Positions 1-8,697 of a stretch of DNA of 64,000 nucleotides are shown one piece after another. Each line of letters opens with the position of its first letter. Position 1 is the first letter of the stretch. Both the position numbers and the translations under genes were made by a program. This DNA comes from Anaerolineae bacterium (GTDB lineage: Bacteria; Chloroflexota; Anaerolineae; Promineifilales; Promineifilaceae), in assembly GCA_020848035.1 (NCBI GenBank), contig JADLAX010000032.1:140805-204804 (forward strand), written 5' to 3'. The notes under the pieces were generated by a model. It did no database searches and had not been told where the DNA came from. It worked only from the letters and a program-made list of their open reading frames with translations.

Positions 1-265
1 TGGTGATGTCCAGCACGTCCATTTTTTGGGCGTGGGGCCAGCTGCGCGCGGGGCCACGGTGGTGGAAACGGCCGTTGACCCACAGCTTGTAGCGCGAATC
101 GGCCGTGATCCACAAAATCACTTTGCCAGCCCCGTCCCATTCCCACGATGGCGATCTGAAATTGAGAGTCACCTCGTGTAGATCGAAGGGGTGAGGGGGG
201 GCAATCCAGACGGCCGTTTCCGGCGCTTGGATTTGCAACGCGTCAGGCTGGGGCCAGGGTGCCAT
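1..265 (-). CDS. N-terminal part of a glycosidase-like protein (alpha-L-rhamnosidase N-domain type), cut by window edge
   Basis: Open frame of 88 codons from an ATG at 265 down to the window edge, with no stop. It reads as a beta-rich N-terminal domain containing YKLWVNGRFHHRGPARSWPH, the 'tyrosine-x-leucine-tryptophan-valine-asparagine-glycine-arginine' pattern seen at the N-terminus of GH78 rhamnosidases and related enzymes that carry a jelly-roll domain. The start lies 23 bases inside the end of the upstream decarboxylase-like gene, so the two are probably translationally coupled in one operon. The catalytic part is outside the window, so the enzyme class is an inference from one motif and from the sugar-transport context. 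Confidence 0.55.
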   Translation of the reverse strand, partial: MAPWPQPDALQIQAPETAVWIAPPHPFDLHEVTLNFRSPSWEWDGAGKVILWITADSRYKLWVNGRFHHRGPARSWPHAQKMDVLDIT

Positions 266-1235
266 ACTGCTTCGCCAGCTCATTCACCACTTTGTACGCG
301 CCAACCAGCCGCTGCGGCGGGATGTCTGGCTGCACAAAGTGGCCGGTATTGAAAATAAAACCGCCGCCCGGCGCGTAAATGGCAAACCGTTTGCGGATGT
401 ACTCGGCCAGTACGTCGCCATCATAAGCCAGCAGCCCATCGATCACGTCCAGCGAGCCGTAGCAGACAAATTTGTCGCCGTAGCTGTCTTTGATCGTTTG
501 CGGATCCATGCCTGCACTTTCTTGCAGCGGATGCCAGCTGTGGTAGCCAATCTCCACCAGGTCATCCAAAATTTGCATGATGTAGCCGTCGCTGTGCAGG
601 TTGACATAAAGCCCCGTCGAGCGGGCGTGTTGCACCACGCGTTTGGCGTACGGCTTGATCAGTTTGCGCCACATGCGCGGCGAAAACAACATCGTCTGGT
701 TGCTGCCCCAGTCGTCGCTGAGGGTGACGATATCGACGTTGGCCGCTTTCAGGCTGTCCATCAGGCCACACAGCCAGTCGGCGTAGCGATCAAACCAGGC
801 GGCCATCTTTTTGGGCTCACCCGCCAGGTTCATCCAGCAGTTTTCGATGCCGATGAGCTGGCTGGTACCCTCCACAATGCCCCAGGTGTGGGCGATGATC
901 GCCCGCTTGCCACCCTGCTGTTCTACCGCCTGCCGCACGTTCAGCCCGGCAAAATCGTAGTTCCAATCGGTGTGGGACAACCATTTTTCGGCACGGGGAT
1001 CGCCCAAATCCACATCGACCAGTTCAGACACGTCAAATTTACGGCCGAATTGATTCGGGTACGGCACAAAACCCACAAAAATATCAATGTTGAACTCGTC
1101 CAAAAACTGCTCGCGTGTGCCATATTCAGCTTCCAGCTTTTCCACAAACTGCTTCTGGTACAGCCAGCAGTCGATGGGCGTGCGGTCGGTTGGTTGTCGT
1201 TCCAGGGTGGCAATGACGCGTTCTCGGCTGTTCAT
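243..1235 (-). CDS. Uroporphyrinogen decarboxylase (URO-D) family protein
   Basis: A 330-residue protein opening with the MNSRERVIATLERQPTDRTP pattern typical of URO-D superfamily members (HemE, MtaA, CmuA). The C-terminal half holds HSDGYIMQILDDLVEIGYHS and NTGHFVQPDIPP, matching the family's His/Gly-rich barrel strands. Placement at the end of a sugar-uptake operon rather than with haem genes argues against HemE. Such paralogues act on methyl groups or unknown substrates in catabolic clusters, so the exact reaction cannot be given. Its stop overlaps the next gene's start by 23 bases, and it follows the DUF4037 gene by about 60 bases that hold a hairpin repeat. Confidence 0.8.
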   Translation of the reverse strand: MNSRERVIATLERQPTDRTPIDCWLYQKQFVEKLEAEYGTREQFLDEFNIDIFVGFVPYPNQFGRKFDVSELVDVDLGDPRAEKWLSHTDWNYDFAGLNVRQAVEQQGGKRAIIAHTWGIVEGTSQLIGIENCWMNLAGEPKKMAAWFDRYADWLCGLMDSLKAANVDIVTLSDDWGSNQTMLFSPRMWRKLIKPYAKRVVQHARSTGLYVNLHSDGYIMQILDDLVEIGYHSWHPLQESAGMDPQTIKDSYGDKFVCYGSLDVIDGLLAYDGDVLAEYIRKRFAIYAPGGGFIFNTGHFVQPDIPPQRLVGAYKVVNELAKQYGTLAPA

Positions 1236-1246
1236 AATTTTCCTTT

Positions 1247-1313
1247 GGGAGATTGGAGACTGGAGATTAGAGATTGATAGTCTCCAATCTCTAATCTCTA
1301 ATTTCTAGTCTCC
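1247..1313. repeat. Word-tandem hairpin, GGAGATT family (copy 1)
   Basis: Tandem copies of GGAGATTGGAGACT-like words are followed by their reverse complement (CTCCAATCTCTAATCTC). The DUF4037 stop codon (1298-1300) and the four codons before it lie inside the right arm. The same words recur at 60766-60830. Confidence 0.8.
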
Positions 1314-2356
1314 GGCTTCAACTGCAACGCCTCATCCCACGCCGCCATCGCCACGCCATCGACAAACTGGCTGTGGAACGATTCCCAATGCACCTGTTCC
1401 CAAACGGGAATGACGGGCTTGAGCTCGTCGGGCAGCTTTTTGATCAGCTCAGCGTAGGCATGTTCCAGCAGGCGGTAGCCCGAGGTGGGCGAGACGGCAA
1501 ATTGGGGATGTGGCTCGATGACGCCATCGGCGACCATGAAATGGTCGAGCACATCGCTCATCTCGTTCAAAAGCGCCAGCTTGCGCTCCCACGGGGTGCT
1601 GAGCTCCACCGCTTCATCTACCAGCGGCTTCAGCGGCGTGGCCAGGCGGGGCAGCTGGGCAAAATGGGCCATGATCCATTTGTCGTACGGGTAGTAGGTG
1701 CGCTCCAGCATAAACGCCAGCTGGATAGCCCACTTCACGGCGCGGCTGAAGGTGATGGTGGCGTAGTACGGGTTGTCGCGCAGGATGGCCCGCTTGAGGG
1801 CGTAGCTGCCCATGCCGGAAAAGTAGCGGCACCAGTGGGCAATGCGGCGCAGGCGCACCGGCTCTGGATAATATTGCTGGAAGGTTTGGCGTACGGCCGT
1901 AAATTCCCCACTTTCATCATGCCACACCTCCCCGTTAATGACGTGGGTGATGTCCTCTTCCGGCACGTGCAGCCATTCGGTATGGTTCTGCGGGGCGCGT
2001 GTGAGGCCGATGGTGCGCTGCAAAAAGCCGGGCAGCGTGTCCAGCGCCAGCCCCGCCCCCGCCAGGTGCGCGGCGTAGAGCGAGTGGCCGCGGTAGCTCT
2101 CGGGCAGGTTGGCGCTGACGGTTTGCCTGATTTGCTGCTGCTGAACGGCCGTTACCCACCCCGGCAGTAGGGCATCAATGCGCACCCCCCAATGATGGTC
2201 CCTTGAATAATCATCATCCAGCCCCAGCGCTTCCGAGCCGTAGCCAAAGAGACCAAAGGCGGTAACGGCCGTAATCTCCGGAAAATGCGCCACCAAAATT
2301 GGCTTAACAATCTCCTCAAAAAACGCCCGGCTGGTGTCTATGATTGATTCGCTCAT
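1298..2356 (-). CDS. DUF4037 (nucleotidyltransferase-like) protein
   Basis: A 352-residue protein. Residues 36-55 hold GYGSEALGLDDDYSRDHHWG, a nucleotidyltransferase-fold signature (GS...D-D.S.DH) found in DUF4037 proteins. The later part is helical and Trp/Tyr-rich. The family resembles aminoglycoside-type nucleotidyltransferases, but substrates are unknown. It lies 229 bases after the solute-binding gene and on the same strand, so it could belong to the sugar operon. The C-terminal ETRN and the stop codon come from a hairpin repeat, so the original C-terminus may have been slightly different. Confidence 0.75.
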   Translation of the reverse strand: MSESIIDTSRAFFEEIVKPILVAHFPEITAVTAFGLFGYGSEALGLDDDYSRDHHWGVRIDALLPGWVTAVQQQQIRQTVSANLPESYRGHSLYAAHLAGAGLALDTLPGFLQRTIGLTRAPQNHTEWLHVPEEDITHVINGEVWHDESGEFTAVRQTFQQYYPEPVRLRRIAHWCRYFSGMGSYALKRAILRDNPYYATITFSRAVKWAIQLAFMLERTYYPYDKWIMAHFAQLPRLATPLKPLVDEAVELSTPWERKLALLNEMSDVLDHFMVADGVIEPHPQFAVSPTSGYRLLEHAYAELIKKLPDELKPVIPVWEQVHWESFHSQFVDGVAMAAWDEALQLKPETRN

Positions 2357-2411
2357 GGTCGGTTATCCGTAATCGTTTTTCTAGCTGCCGGTCACTGTTG
2401 CTTTGCAAAAT

Positions 2412-2483
2412 GGGACGCAGATTAACGCAGATTACGCTGATTTTTTTTCTTCTTATCCGCGTCATCCGCGTTTATCAGCGTCC
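2412..2483. repeat. Word-tandem hairpin, GCAGATTAACGCAGATT family
   Basis: The left arm has two copies of a CGCAGATTA-type word plus CGCTGATT. After a T-rich loop the right arm has ATCCGCG, ATCCGCG and ATCAGCG. Members of the same or related family lie at 23552, 33478, 54051, 58378, 62636 and 63359. Confidence 0.75.
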
Positions 2484-2519
2484 TATTTTATTCAAATGGT
2501 CGGGCAAATAATCGGTTTT

Positions 2520-2592
2520 GAGTGAGCAGTAATCGGTTGTTTTCTACCGATTACCGCTCACCGTTTACCGATTACTGTTTACCGATTACTGC
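2520..2592. repeat. Word-tandem hairpin, ACCGATTAC family (copy 1)
   Basis: GCAGTAATCGGTTG is followed by repeated TACCGATTAC / TTTACCGATTACTG words. The stop codon of the solute-binding protein (2586-2588) is part of the repeated word. Second copy at 22714-22780. Confidence 0.8.
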
Positions 2593-4769
2593 GATGCCGC
2601 TTCCACATTCGACGCATCGTACACCGTAAACGGACCCATCAAAACGCGCAGACCGTTGTCGCGGGTCGGGTCTGTTTCGATGGTGTAGGTGCCCATGCGG
2701 CCAGCCTCAAACGTTACACCAGGCGCAGCTTCCATCTGGCCGGTGGCGATGAGGTAAGTGGTGTAGTAGGTCAGGTAGCCCAGGTCTACAAAGCTCCACA
2801 GGGCAAACTGCGGGGCGCAGCCATTCAGGGTGAAGCTCACCATTTCGGCTGGCAGGCCCAAACCGCTGACCTTCACATCTTCGCACAGCCCTTCATCCTG
2901 CATCGCTTTGGCAGCGGCGGCAATACCGACGGTTGTCGGAGCCATGATCAGCTCCAGGTCGGGGTATTGGTCCACCAGGGCCAGCGCCTGGTTGTAGCTC
3001 TCTTCGGATTCGTCGTTGCCGTAGACGGTGTCAACCAGCTCCAGGCTGGCGTAGGTGCTGTCAGTTGCCAGAACCTCTTCCATCGCCGCGATCCAGGCGT
3101 TCTGGTTGGCCGCGTCTGGGCTGGCGGAGAGGATGGCAAATTGACCGCCGTCCTCGCCCATGATGCTCAGAGCCATGTCGGCCATCACCTTGCCGGTTTC
3201 GTCAAAGTCTACCTGGGCGATGAACACCTGCTCACCTTCCGCCGAGGGAATCGGGGAGTCCCAGGTCACAACCGTCAGGCCCGCGTCGATAGCCGCTTGG
3301 GCGGCTGGGGCAATCTGGTCACCTGCGTTGTTGGAGATCATCACCGCGTCTACCCCTTGCGTGGCGGCGTTGGTCATGATTTCGATCTGGCCCTGCACGC
3401 TGTTTTCGGGGGTGGGGCCGGTGAATTCCAGCGTACCCGTCGCGCCAAGCTCCGCGGCCGCTTCTTGGGCACCGTTGTTGGCCTGGTCAAACACCAGGAT
3501 GCCCAGGAACTTGGGCAGGAAGATGCCGTTCAGCTCTTGTCCCGGCTCGGCTACGATGACGCCACCGTCGCTGCTGGCTTCCTCTTCTTCGCTTTCCAGC
3601 GGGGCAACCACTTCACCACCAGCGGCCGCTTCCACGTTGGAAGCGTCGTAGACGGTGAACGGGCCCATCAAAACGCGCAAACCAGCGTCGCGGGTGGGGT
3701 CTTTTTCGATGGTGTAGCTGCCCATGCGGCCCGCTTCAAAGGTCTGGCCTTCTTCGGCGGTGATGTTGCCTACAGCCAGGTTGTAGGTGAGGTGGTAGGT
3801 CAGGTAACCCAGGTCGACAAAGCTCCACAGGGCAAATTGCGGGGCGCAGCCGTTGAGGGTGAAGCTGGCCATTTCGGCGGGCAGGCCCAAACCGCTGACC
3901 TTGACGTCTTCGCACAGACCCTCATCCTGCATCGCTTTGGCGGCGGCGGCAATACCGACGGTTGTGGGGGCCATGATCAGCTCCAGGTCGGGGTATTGGT
4001 CTACCAGGGCCAGGGCTTGGTTGTAGCTTTCTTCGGATTCGTCATTACCGTAGACGGTGTCAACCAGCTCCAGGCTGGCGTAGGTGCTGTCGTTGGCCAG
4101 CACTTCTTCCATGGAAGCGATCCAGGCGTTCTGGTTGGCGGCATCGGGGCTGGCGGAGAGGATGGCAAACTGGCCACCATCGTCGCCCATGATGCTGAGG
4201 GCCATGTCGGCCATCACTTTGCCGGTTTCGTCAAAGTCTACCTGGGCCACAAACACCTGCTCGCCTTCGGCGGAGGGGATGGGGGAGTCCCAGGTAACGA
4301 CGGTCAGGCCAGCGTCGAGGGCGGCCTGGGCAGCGGGGGCAATCTGGTCGCCGGCGTTGTTGGAGAGCATGATCGCTTCCGCGCCTTGCGTCACGGCGTT
4401 GGTGACGATTTCAATCTGGCCCTGGACGCTGTTTTCCGGGGTGGGGCCGGTGAACTGCAGGCCGCTGGCGGTGCCAAGCTCGTTAGCGGCTTCCAGGGCA
4501 CCTTCGTTGGCCTGGTCAAACACCAGGATGCCCAGGAATTTGGGCAGCAGGATGGCGTTAAATTCGCCATCGGCCAACACACCTTCATCGGTAGCGGCGG
4601 GTTCTTCGGCCGTTTCCGCTGCTTCTTCCGTGGTGGTGTCAGCGGGGGCGTCTGCTTCTGTTTCGGTGTCCGTGGGGGTGTCGGTTGTCTCTTCGGCACC
4701 CGACGAACAGGCCACCACAAACAGGGAAACCACCAGTAAAATAATGAACCATTTTCCAAGAGTCTTCAT
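2586..4769 (-). CDS. Sugar ABC transporter solute-binding lipoprotein with two tandem binding domains
   Basis: A 727-residue protein, about twice the usual length. A lipoprotein signal (LFVVACSSG, Cys21) and a Thr/Glu/Asp-rich linker are followed by two type-4 periplasmic binding (RhaS/LsrB-like) domains: about residues 69-385 and 412-727. They share long identical stretches at protein and DNA level with a 1,029-base period. An acidic linker (about 25 residues, EEEE core) joins them. It captures substrate outside the membrane for the two permeases and ATPase encoded upstream. The permease genes match the rhamnose/AI-2-type transporter class, but the ligand is not proven. The near-identity indicates a recent in-frame duplication. 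A palindrome-derived repeat overlaps the stop. Confidence 0.9.
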   Translation of the reverse strand: MKTLGKWFIILLVVSLFVVACSSGAEETTDTPTDTETEADAPADTTTEEAAETAEEPAATDEGVLADGEFNAILLPKFLGILVFDQANEGALEAANELGTASGLQFTGPTPENSVQGQIEIVTNAVTQGAEAIMLSNNAGDQIAPAAQAALDAGLTVVTWDSPIPSAEGEQVFVAQVDFDETGKVMADMALSIMGDDGGQFAILSASPDAANQNAWIASMEEVLANDSTYASLELVDTVYGNDESEESYNQALALVDQYPDLELIMAPTTVGIAAAAKAMQDEGLCEDVKVSGLGLPAEMASFTLNGCAPQFALWSFVDLGYLTYHLTYNLAVGNITAEEGQTFEAGRMGSYTIEKDPTRDAGLRVLMGPFTVYDASNVEAAAGGEVVAPLESEEEEASSDGGVIVAEPGQELNGIFLPKFLGILVFDQANNGAQEAAAELGATGTLEFTGPTPENSVQGQIEIMTNAATQGVDAVMISNNAGDQIAPAAQAAIDAGLTVVTWDSPIPSAEGEQVFIAQVDFDETGKVMADMALSIMGEDGGQFAILSASPDAANQNAWIAAMEEVLATDSTYASLELVDTVYGNDESEESYNQALALVDQYPDLELIMAPTTVGIAAAAKAMQDEGLCEDVKVSGLGLPAEMVSFTLNGCAPQFALWSFVDLGYLTYYTTYLIATGQMEAAPGVTFEAGRMGTYTIETDPTRDNGLRVLMGPFTVYDASNVEAASQ

Positions 4770-4875
4770 TTTTCGTTCCTCCTCTAAGAACTGAAAGGGT
4801 AAACAGGGTAAGGGCCCATTGGCAAGCTGCGTAGGGCATTAGCCATCGGGCTTAAAGCAGGGTTCTTTTCCGGTA

Positions 4876-5859
4876 CTAGCCTCCTTTGGCCTGGGCCTGG
4901 GCCTGATGATCGCGGCTCCACCTGGTTTGAACTGATTGCAGCCAGTTGGGAATGAGGACAGAGAGAATGAGCAGCAGGCCGATGACGCCGGTTTGGGTGT
5001 TGCCGGAGATGTTGACCAGCGAGAGGCCGTTGCGGATGTTGAGGATGATGAGGATAGAAAGCACGACGCCCGTCAGGGTGCCCGACCCGCCAAAAATGGA
5101 GACGCCGCCGAGCAGGACCATGGTGATAATGTCGAGTTCGAAGCCTACGGCCGTACTGCCCCGTACTGCCCCCAATCGAGCCGCAATTAAAATGCCAGCC
5201 AGGGCCGACACAACGCCGGAAATGATAAACAGGCTCATTTTGACACGCCGCACGTTGACACCGGAGTAGCGGGCCACATTTGCGCTGTTGCCGATGACGT
5301 AGAGGGTACGGCCGTATGCCGATCGCTGCAGCACCACCCACACAATCACCACGCCCACAAAAAAGAGCAGCAGGCCAAACGGCACCGGGCCAACCAGCCC
5401 CTGTTGGCCCAACGCTTCAAACCAGTCAGGAAAATTGCCAATCGACTCGTCTTCCAGCAAAATGCTGGCCACACCGCGATAACCAATCAGCCCCGCCAGC
5501 GTGACTACCAGCGAGGGCAGCCCTACGTAAGCAATCCAGAAGCCGTTGAACGCCCCAGCCAGCGCACCCACCAGCAGGCTGGCCACCAGGGCTAGCCAAA
5601 ATGGCTGCCCCTGGCTGTACAGGTACGCCAGCAAACAGGCAGACAAGCCCATCACCGAGGCCACCGACAAATCAATCTCGGCATTAATGATGATCAGCGT
5701 CATTGCCAGAGCGACGATGATTTTTTCAATAGACAGCTGGAACAGATTGATCTGGTTGTTCAGCCCCAGGTAAAACGGCGACAGGCTGACATTGATCAAC
5801 ACCACGACGATGAGAATGAAGAGCAAAAGTGCTTCCCAGCTTAACAATTTGCGAGTCAT
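4876..5859 (-). CDS. Sugar ABC transporter permease (RhaP/RhaQ/LsrD type)
   Basis: A 327-residue BPD_transp_2 family membrane protein with about eight to ten hydrophobic segments. It contains [15 protein letters not shown], the EAA-like family signature, and [16 protein letters not shown] near the C-terminus. It forms the membrane channel together with the upstream permease. It lies between that permease (50-base spacer with a perfect hairpin) and the binding protein (about 105 bases), all on one strand. The substrate is assumed to be a sugar from the family and from the glycosidase-like gene downstream. Confidence 0.9.
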   Translation of the reverse strand: MTRKLLSWEALLLFILIVVVLINVSLSPFYLGLNNQINLFQLSIEKIIVALAMTLIIINAEIDLSVASVMGLSACLLAYLYSQGQPFWLALVASLLVGALAGAFNGFWIAYVGLPSLVVTLAGLIGYRGVASILLEDESIGNFPDWFEALGQQGLVGPVPFGLLLFFVGVVIVWVVLQRSAYGRTLYVIGNSANVARYSGVNVRRVKMSLFIISGVVSALAGILIAARLGAVRGSTAVGFELDIITMVLLGGVSIFGGSGTLTGVVLSILIILNIRNGLSLVNISGNTQTGVIGLLLILSVLIPNWLQSVQTRWSRDHQAQAQAKGG

Positions 5860-5870
5860 TGCGTTTCCTC

Positions 5871-5903
5871 AGACCTGTCAGGTTTGCAAAACCTGACAGG
5901 TCT
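5871..5903. repeat. Perfect 15-bp inverted repeat between the two permease genes
   Basis: AGACCTGTCAGGTTT, a 3-base loop, then its exact complement. No T-run follows on either strand, so it looks like a dispersed palindrome or mRNA-processing hairpin rather than a terminator. Confidence 0.8.
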
Positions 5904-5909
5904 AACTTA

Positions 5910-6926
5910 CTAGAGCTGTTCAATTTCGCCCCTGGCCCAGAGCAGGCGCAGACGGGCAAGTACCACCGAGTCGGTGGCCACGGCCAGCAGGATGAGCAGC
6001 CCCAGCAGGGCATCACGCCAGAATTCGCTGACGACGCGCCAGCGCAGCAGGCTTTGCTCCAGCGTGGCAATGAGCACCGCCCCGAGCAAAGCCCCCAGCA
6101 TGGTGCCGCTGCCGCCAAATGTGTTGACGCCGCCCACCACAACGGCCGCTACCACCTGCAATTCCAGCCCCTGGGCAGCCACCACGGTGATGGTGCCAAA
6201 TCGGGCCAAAAAGAGGAACCCGGCCAGGCCGCTGAGCGCGCCACACAGCATGTAGGCGCTGATGGTCATGCGGCGCACCGGCAGGCCGGTCATGGCGGCA
6301 GCGTCTGGGTTGGAGCCGATGGCGTAAAGGCGGCGGCCCCACGGCAGGTAAGCCACCACCAGCTGGAAAATGAGCACGATGACGATGGCGACGAGCACAA
6401 TCAGCTTCACTTCCACTTCGCCCACCACAAATGCGTCCACCTGGGGCAGATTGACCAGCCACTCTGGCAGGGCGCTGGTGATGATCGTTTGGGCGTCGGA
6501 AAATTGCACCAGGATGGAGCGGTAGATGGCCAGGGTGCCTAGCGTGGTGATGATGGCGGGCACACGGCCGTAAGCAATCACCAATCCATTTACCAGCCCC
6601 AAACCTGCACCCATGACGATGGCCAGCAGCACCACCACGGCGGGCGACATCTCGTTGTTGGCCACCACGGCGCGGCCGACAAAATAGGCGGTAAAGCCCA
6701 CAATCGAGCCAACCGAGAGGTCAATGTTGCGCATGAGCACAACCATCGTTTGCCCCACGGCAACCACCGCCAGGATGGCCAGGCTGGAGGCGATGCGGGT
6801 GAAGGTGCGCGGCTGGTAATAATTTTCAATTTGAGAGCCAAAAAACAGAATCGCCCCAAAAATGATGAGAACCAGAATGAGTTCGCGGATTTGCTCGGGG
6901 CGGATGGCGCGTCTGACGGTGTTCAT
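5910..6926 (-). CDS. Sugar ABC transporter permease, second subunit
   Basis: A 338-residue BPD_transp_2 family protein with [15 protein letters not shown] and [17 protein letters not shown] motifs and multiple hydrophobic spans. It is paralogous to the next permease, and the pair would form the heterodimeric channel. Its ATG overlaps the stop of the ATPase gene by 4 bases (ATGA), which indicates translational coupling. It belongs to the RhaP/AraH/LsrC class. Confidence 0.9.
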   Translation of the reverse strand: MNTVRRAIRPEQIRELILVLIIFGAILFFGSQIENYYQPRTFTRIASSLAILAVVAVGQTMVVLMRNIDLSVGSIVGFTAYFVGRAVVANNEMSPAVVVLLAIVMGAGLGLVNGLVIAYGRVPAIITTLGTLAIYRSILVQFSDAQTIITSALPEWLVNLPQVDAFVVGEVEVKLIVLVAIVIVLIFQLVVAYLPWGRRLYAIGSNPDAAAMTGLPVRRMTISAYMLCGALSGLAGFLFLARFGTITVVAAQGLELQVVAAVVVGGVNTFGGSGTMLGALLGAVLIATLEQSLLRWRVVSEFWRDALLGLLILLAVATDSVVLARLRLLWARGEIEQL

Positions 6927-8413
6927 GCGGTTTGTCCCATGGCGGCGGTCATCACCCGCTCTTGTGTGGCTTCGCGGCGATCCAAAATCGCCATCTGCCG
7001 CCCCTCGCGCATGACTACGATGCGGTCGCTCATGGCCAGCACTTCGGGCAGGTCAGACGAAATCATGATGATGCCCATGCCTTGCTGGGCCAGTTCGTCA
7101 ATGATGTGGTGCACTTCTGCCTTGGCCCCCACGTCGATGCCGCGCGTAGGCTCATCGAGGATGAGCAGGCGCGGCTGGGTGTTGAGCCATTTGCTGAGAA
7201 CCACTTTTTGCTGGTTGCCGCCAGAGAGGGTGCCTGCGGTTTGCTCCAGGCTGGCGGCGCGGATGTTGAGCCGCTCGCGGAACGATTCGGCCGTTTTTTT
7301 CTCTTCCTTGCGCTGAACCAGGCCGTAGCGGTTGGTGTAGCGGCGCAGCATGGGCAGGGAAATGTTGGTGGTGATCGACATGGGCATGGTAAGGCCCAGC
7401 TGCCGCCGGTCTTCGGTGACGTAGGCGATGCCCAGTTTGACCGCCTGCTGGGGCGAGCGTATGGCTACGGTTTGGCTGTCGAGGGTGATGGTGCCGGAAT
7501 CGGCCGTTTCAATGCCAAACAGGGCCAGGGCCACGTCGGTGCGGCGCGAGCCAACCAGCCCGGCAAAACCGACCACTTCCCCGGCGTGCACGTCGAAGTT
7601 GATGTCGTGGAAGACGTTTTCTTTGCTGAAGTTACGCACGGAGAGGAGCAGGTCGCCGCGCACGGTGGCGGTTTTGGCGAAGAAGTCGTCCATGTGCCGC
7701 CCCACCATGTCGCGGATGGCGGATTCAGCGGTGACTTCGGCGGCGGGGTGAGTGGAAACGAAACGGCCGTCCCTCAATACCGTCACCCGATCCGAAATGG
7801 AAAACACTTCTTCCATCCGGTGGCTGATGAACAAAATGGAGACGCCCTTCTCTTTCAGCCGCCGGGTGAGCTTAAACAACTGCTCCACCTCGTGCGCGGA
7901 AAGCGACGCCGTGGGTTCGTCCATAATGAGGACGCGCGTGTCCAGCGAAATCGCTTTGGCAATTTCCACCGCCTGCTGTGCCGCCAGGGTCAGGCCACGG
8001 GCCGAACTGCGCACGTCTAGCTTAATGTCTAGCCGGGCCAAAATCTCGGCGGCATCGCGGTACATCTGCCGCCAACGCACAATGCCCCCCCGGTTGCGGT
8101 GGCCAACAAAAATGTTCTCCGCGACGTTCAGGTCAGGGAAGATCATCGGTTCCTGGTGGATGGCGGCAATGCCGTTGGCCTGGGCGTCGAGAGGATTGGT
8201 GATGAGGGTGGAACGGCCGTCCAGCAAAATCTCCCCCTCGTCCGGCCGGTGAATCCCCGTCATGATCTTGATGAGCGTCGATTTGCCCGCCCCGTTTTCC
8301 CCCAGCAGCGCATGAATTTCGCCCGGATACAGCGTCAGCGACACGTCCGCCAGCGCCTGCGTGGTGCCAAACCGTTTTGAGATATGCTGCATCTCCAAAA
8401 TGGGTTTTGTCAT
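6923..8413 (-). CDS. Sugar ABC transporter ATPase with two nucleotide-binding domains
   Basis: A 496-residue protein with two ABC domains in the RbsA/RhaT arrangement. The first has Walker [10 protein letters not shown] and Walker [12 protein letters not shown]; its signature loop reads LTLAAQQ. The second has the signature LSGGNQQKV and Walker [12 protein letters not shown] but no canonical Walker A, as is usual for the C-terminal half in this family. The frame stays open upstream to 8566, but I place the start at 8413: it gives the family N-terminus ([16 protein letters not shown]) and has a GGAAG ribosome site just upstream. It is the first gene of the operon. Confidence 0.9.
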   Translation of the reverse strand: MTKPILEMQHISKRFGTTQALADVSLTLYPGEIHALLGENGAGKSTLIKIMTGIHRPDEGEILLDGRSTLITNPLDAQANGIAAIHQEPMIFPDLNVAENIFVGHRNRGGIVRWRQMYRDAAEILARLDIKLDVRSSARGLTLAAQQAVEIAKAISLDTRVLIMDEPTASLSAHEVEQLFKLTRRLKEKGVSILFISHRMEEVFSISDRVTVLRDGRFVSTHPAAEVTAESAIRDMVGRHMDDFFAKTATVRGDLLLSVRNFSKENVFHDINFDVHAGEVVGFAGLVGSRRTDVALALFGIETADSGTITLDSQTVAIRSPQQAVKLGIAYVTEDRRQLGLTMPMSITTNISLPMLRRYTNRYGLVQRKEEKKTAESFRERLNIRAASLEQTAGTLSGGNQQKVVLSKWLNTQPRLLILDEPTRGIDVGAKAEVHHIIDELAQQGMGIIMISSDLPEVLAMSDRIVVMREGRQMAILDRREATQERVMTAAMGQTA

Positions 8414-8497
8414 GCTCTTCCAGCTTCCTTGATGGTTATTCAGCAATTTGTGGAGGGTAAGCGTTTTTTTAGATTTGCGGCCAGGGATTGTTGATAT

Positions 8498-8506
8498 TTG
8501 TTGAAA
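8498..8506. promoter_or_regulatory. Operator-like word TTGTTGAAA, just downstream of the transporter -10
   Basis: The inverse of TTTCAACAA at 8618-8626. It falls in the predicted initial transcribed region of the minus-strand promoter, where a bound repressor would block it. Inferred target of the adjacent DeoR-type regulator. Confidence 0.45.
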
Positions 8507-8525
8507 ATTGCCGAATATTGGCGAA

Positions 8526-8554
8526 ATCATAACAGGTACAATAAAATACGTCAA
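8526..8554 (-). promoter_or_regulatory. Sigma70-type promoter for the sugar-transport operon
   Basis: On the minus strand: TTGACG (8554-8549), 17-base spacer, TATGAT (8531-8526). It reads toward the ATPase gene whose start is at 8413, leaving a leader of about 105 bases. Confidence 0.7.
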
Positions 8555-8609
8555 TGATTTGACCAAAATCCCCTAACAAGCCGACAAGCCTGCTGTATAG
8601 AAATGCCAT

Positions 8610-8637
8610 TTGTCAGCTTTCAACAATTTTCTACAAT
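8610..8637 (+). promoter_or_regulatory. Sigma70-type promoter for the DeoR-type regulator, with operator-like word in the spacer
   Basis: TTGTCA (8610-8615), 16-base spacer, TACAAT (8632-8637). TTTCAACAA (8618-8626) lies inside the spacer, so binding there would be expected to repress the regulator's own gene. Confidence 0.65.
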
Positions 8638-8697
8638 TTGTAGCATGGGTGTTGGGCCACCGCGCCACCCCAAATAGCGAACCAGGCGGCACGCATC

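Noticed and set aside
2967..4739. 590-codon open frame antisense to the solute-binding protein
   Set aside because: It is a shadow caused by GC-rich codons of the duplicated binding protein; it has no domain or ribosome site, and His/Gly/Val-rich composition.
8414..8566. N-terminal extension of the sugar ATPase
   Set aside because: It crosses the mapped promoter and operator and has no family similarity; the ATG at 8413 has a ribosome site.
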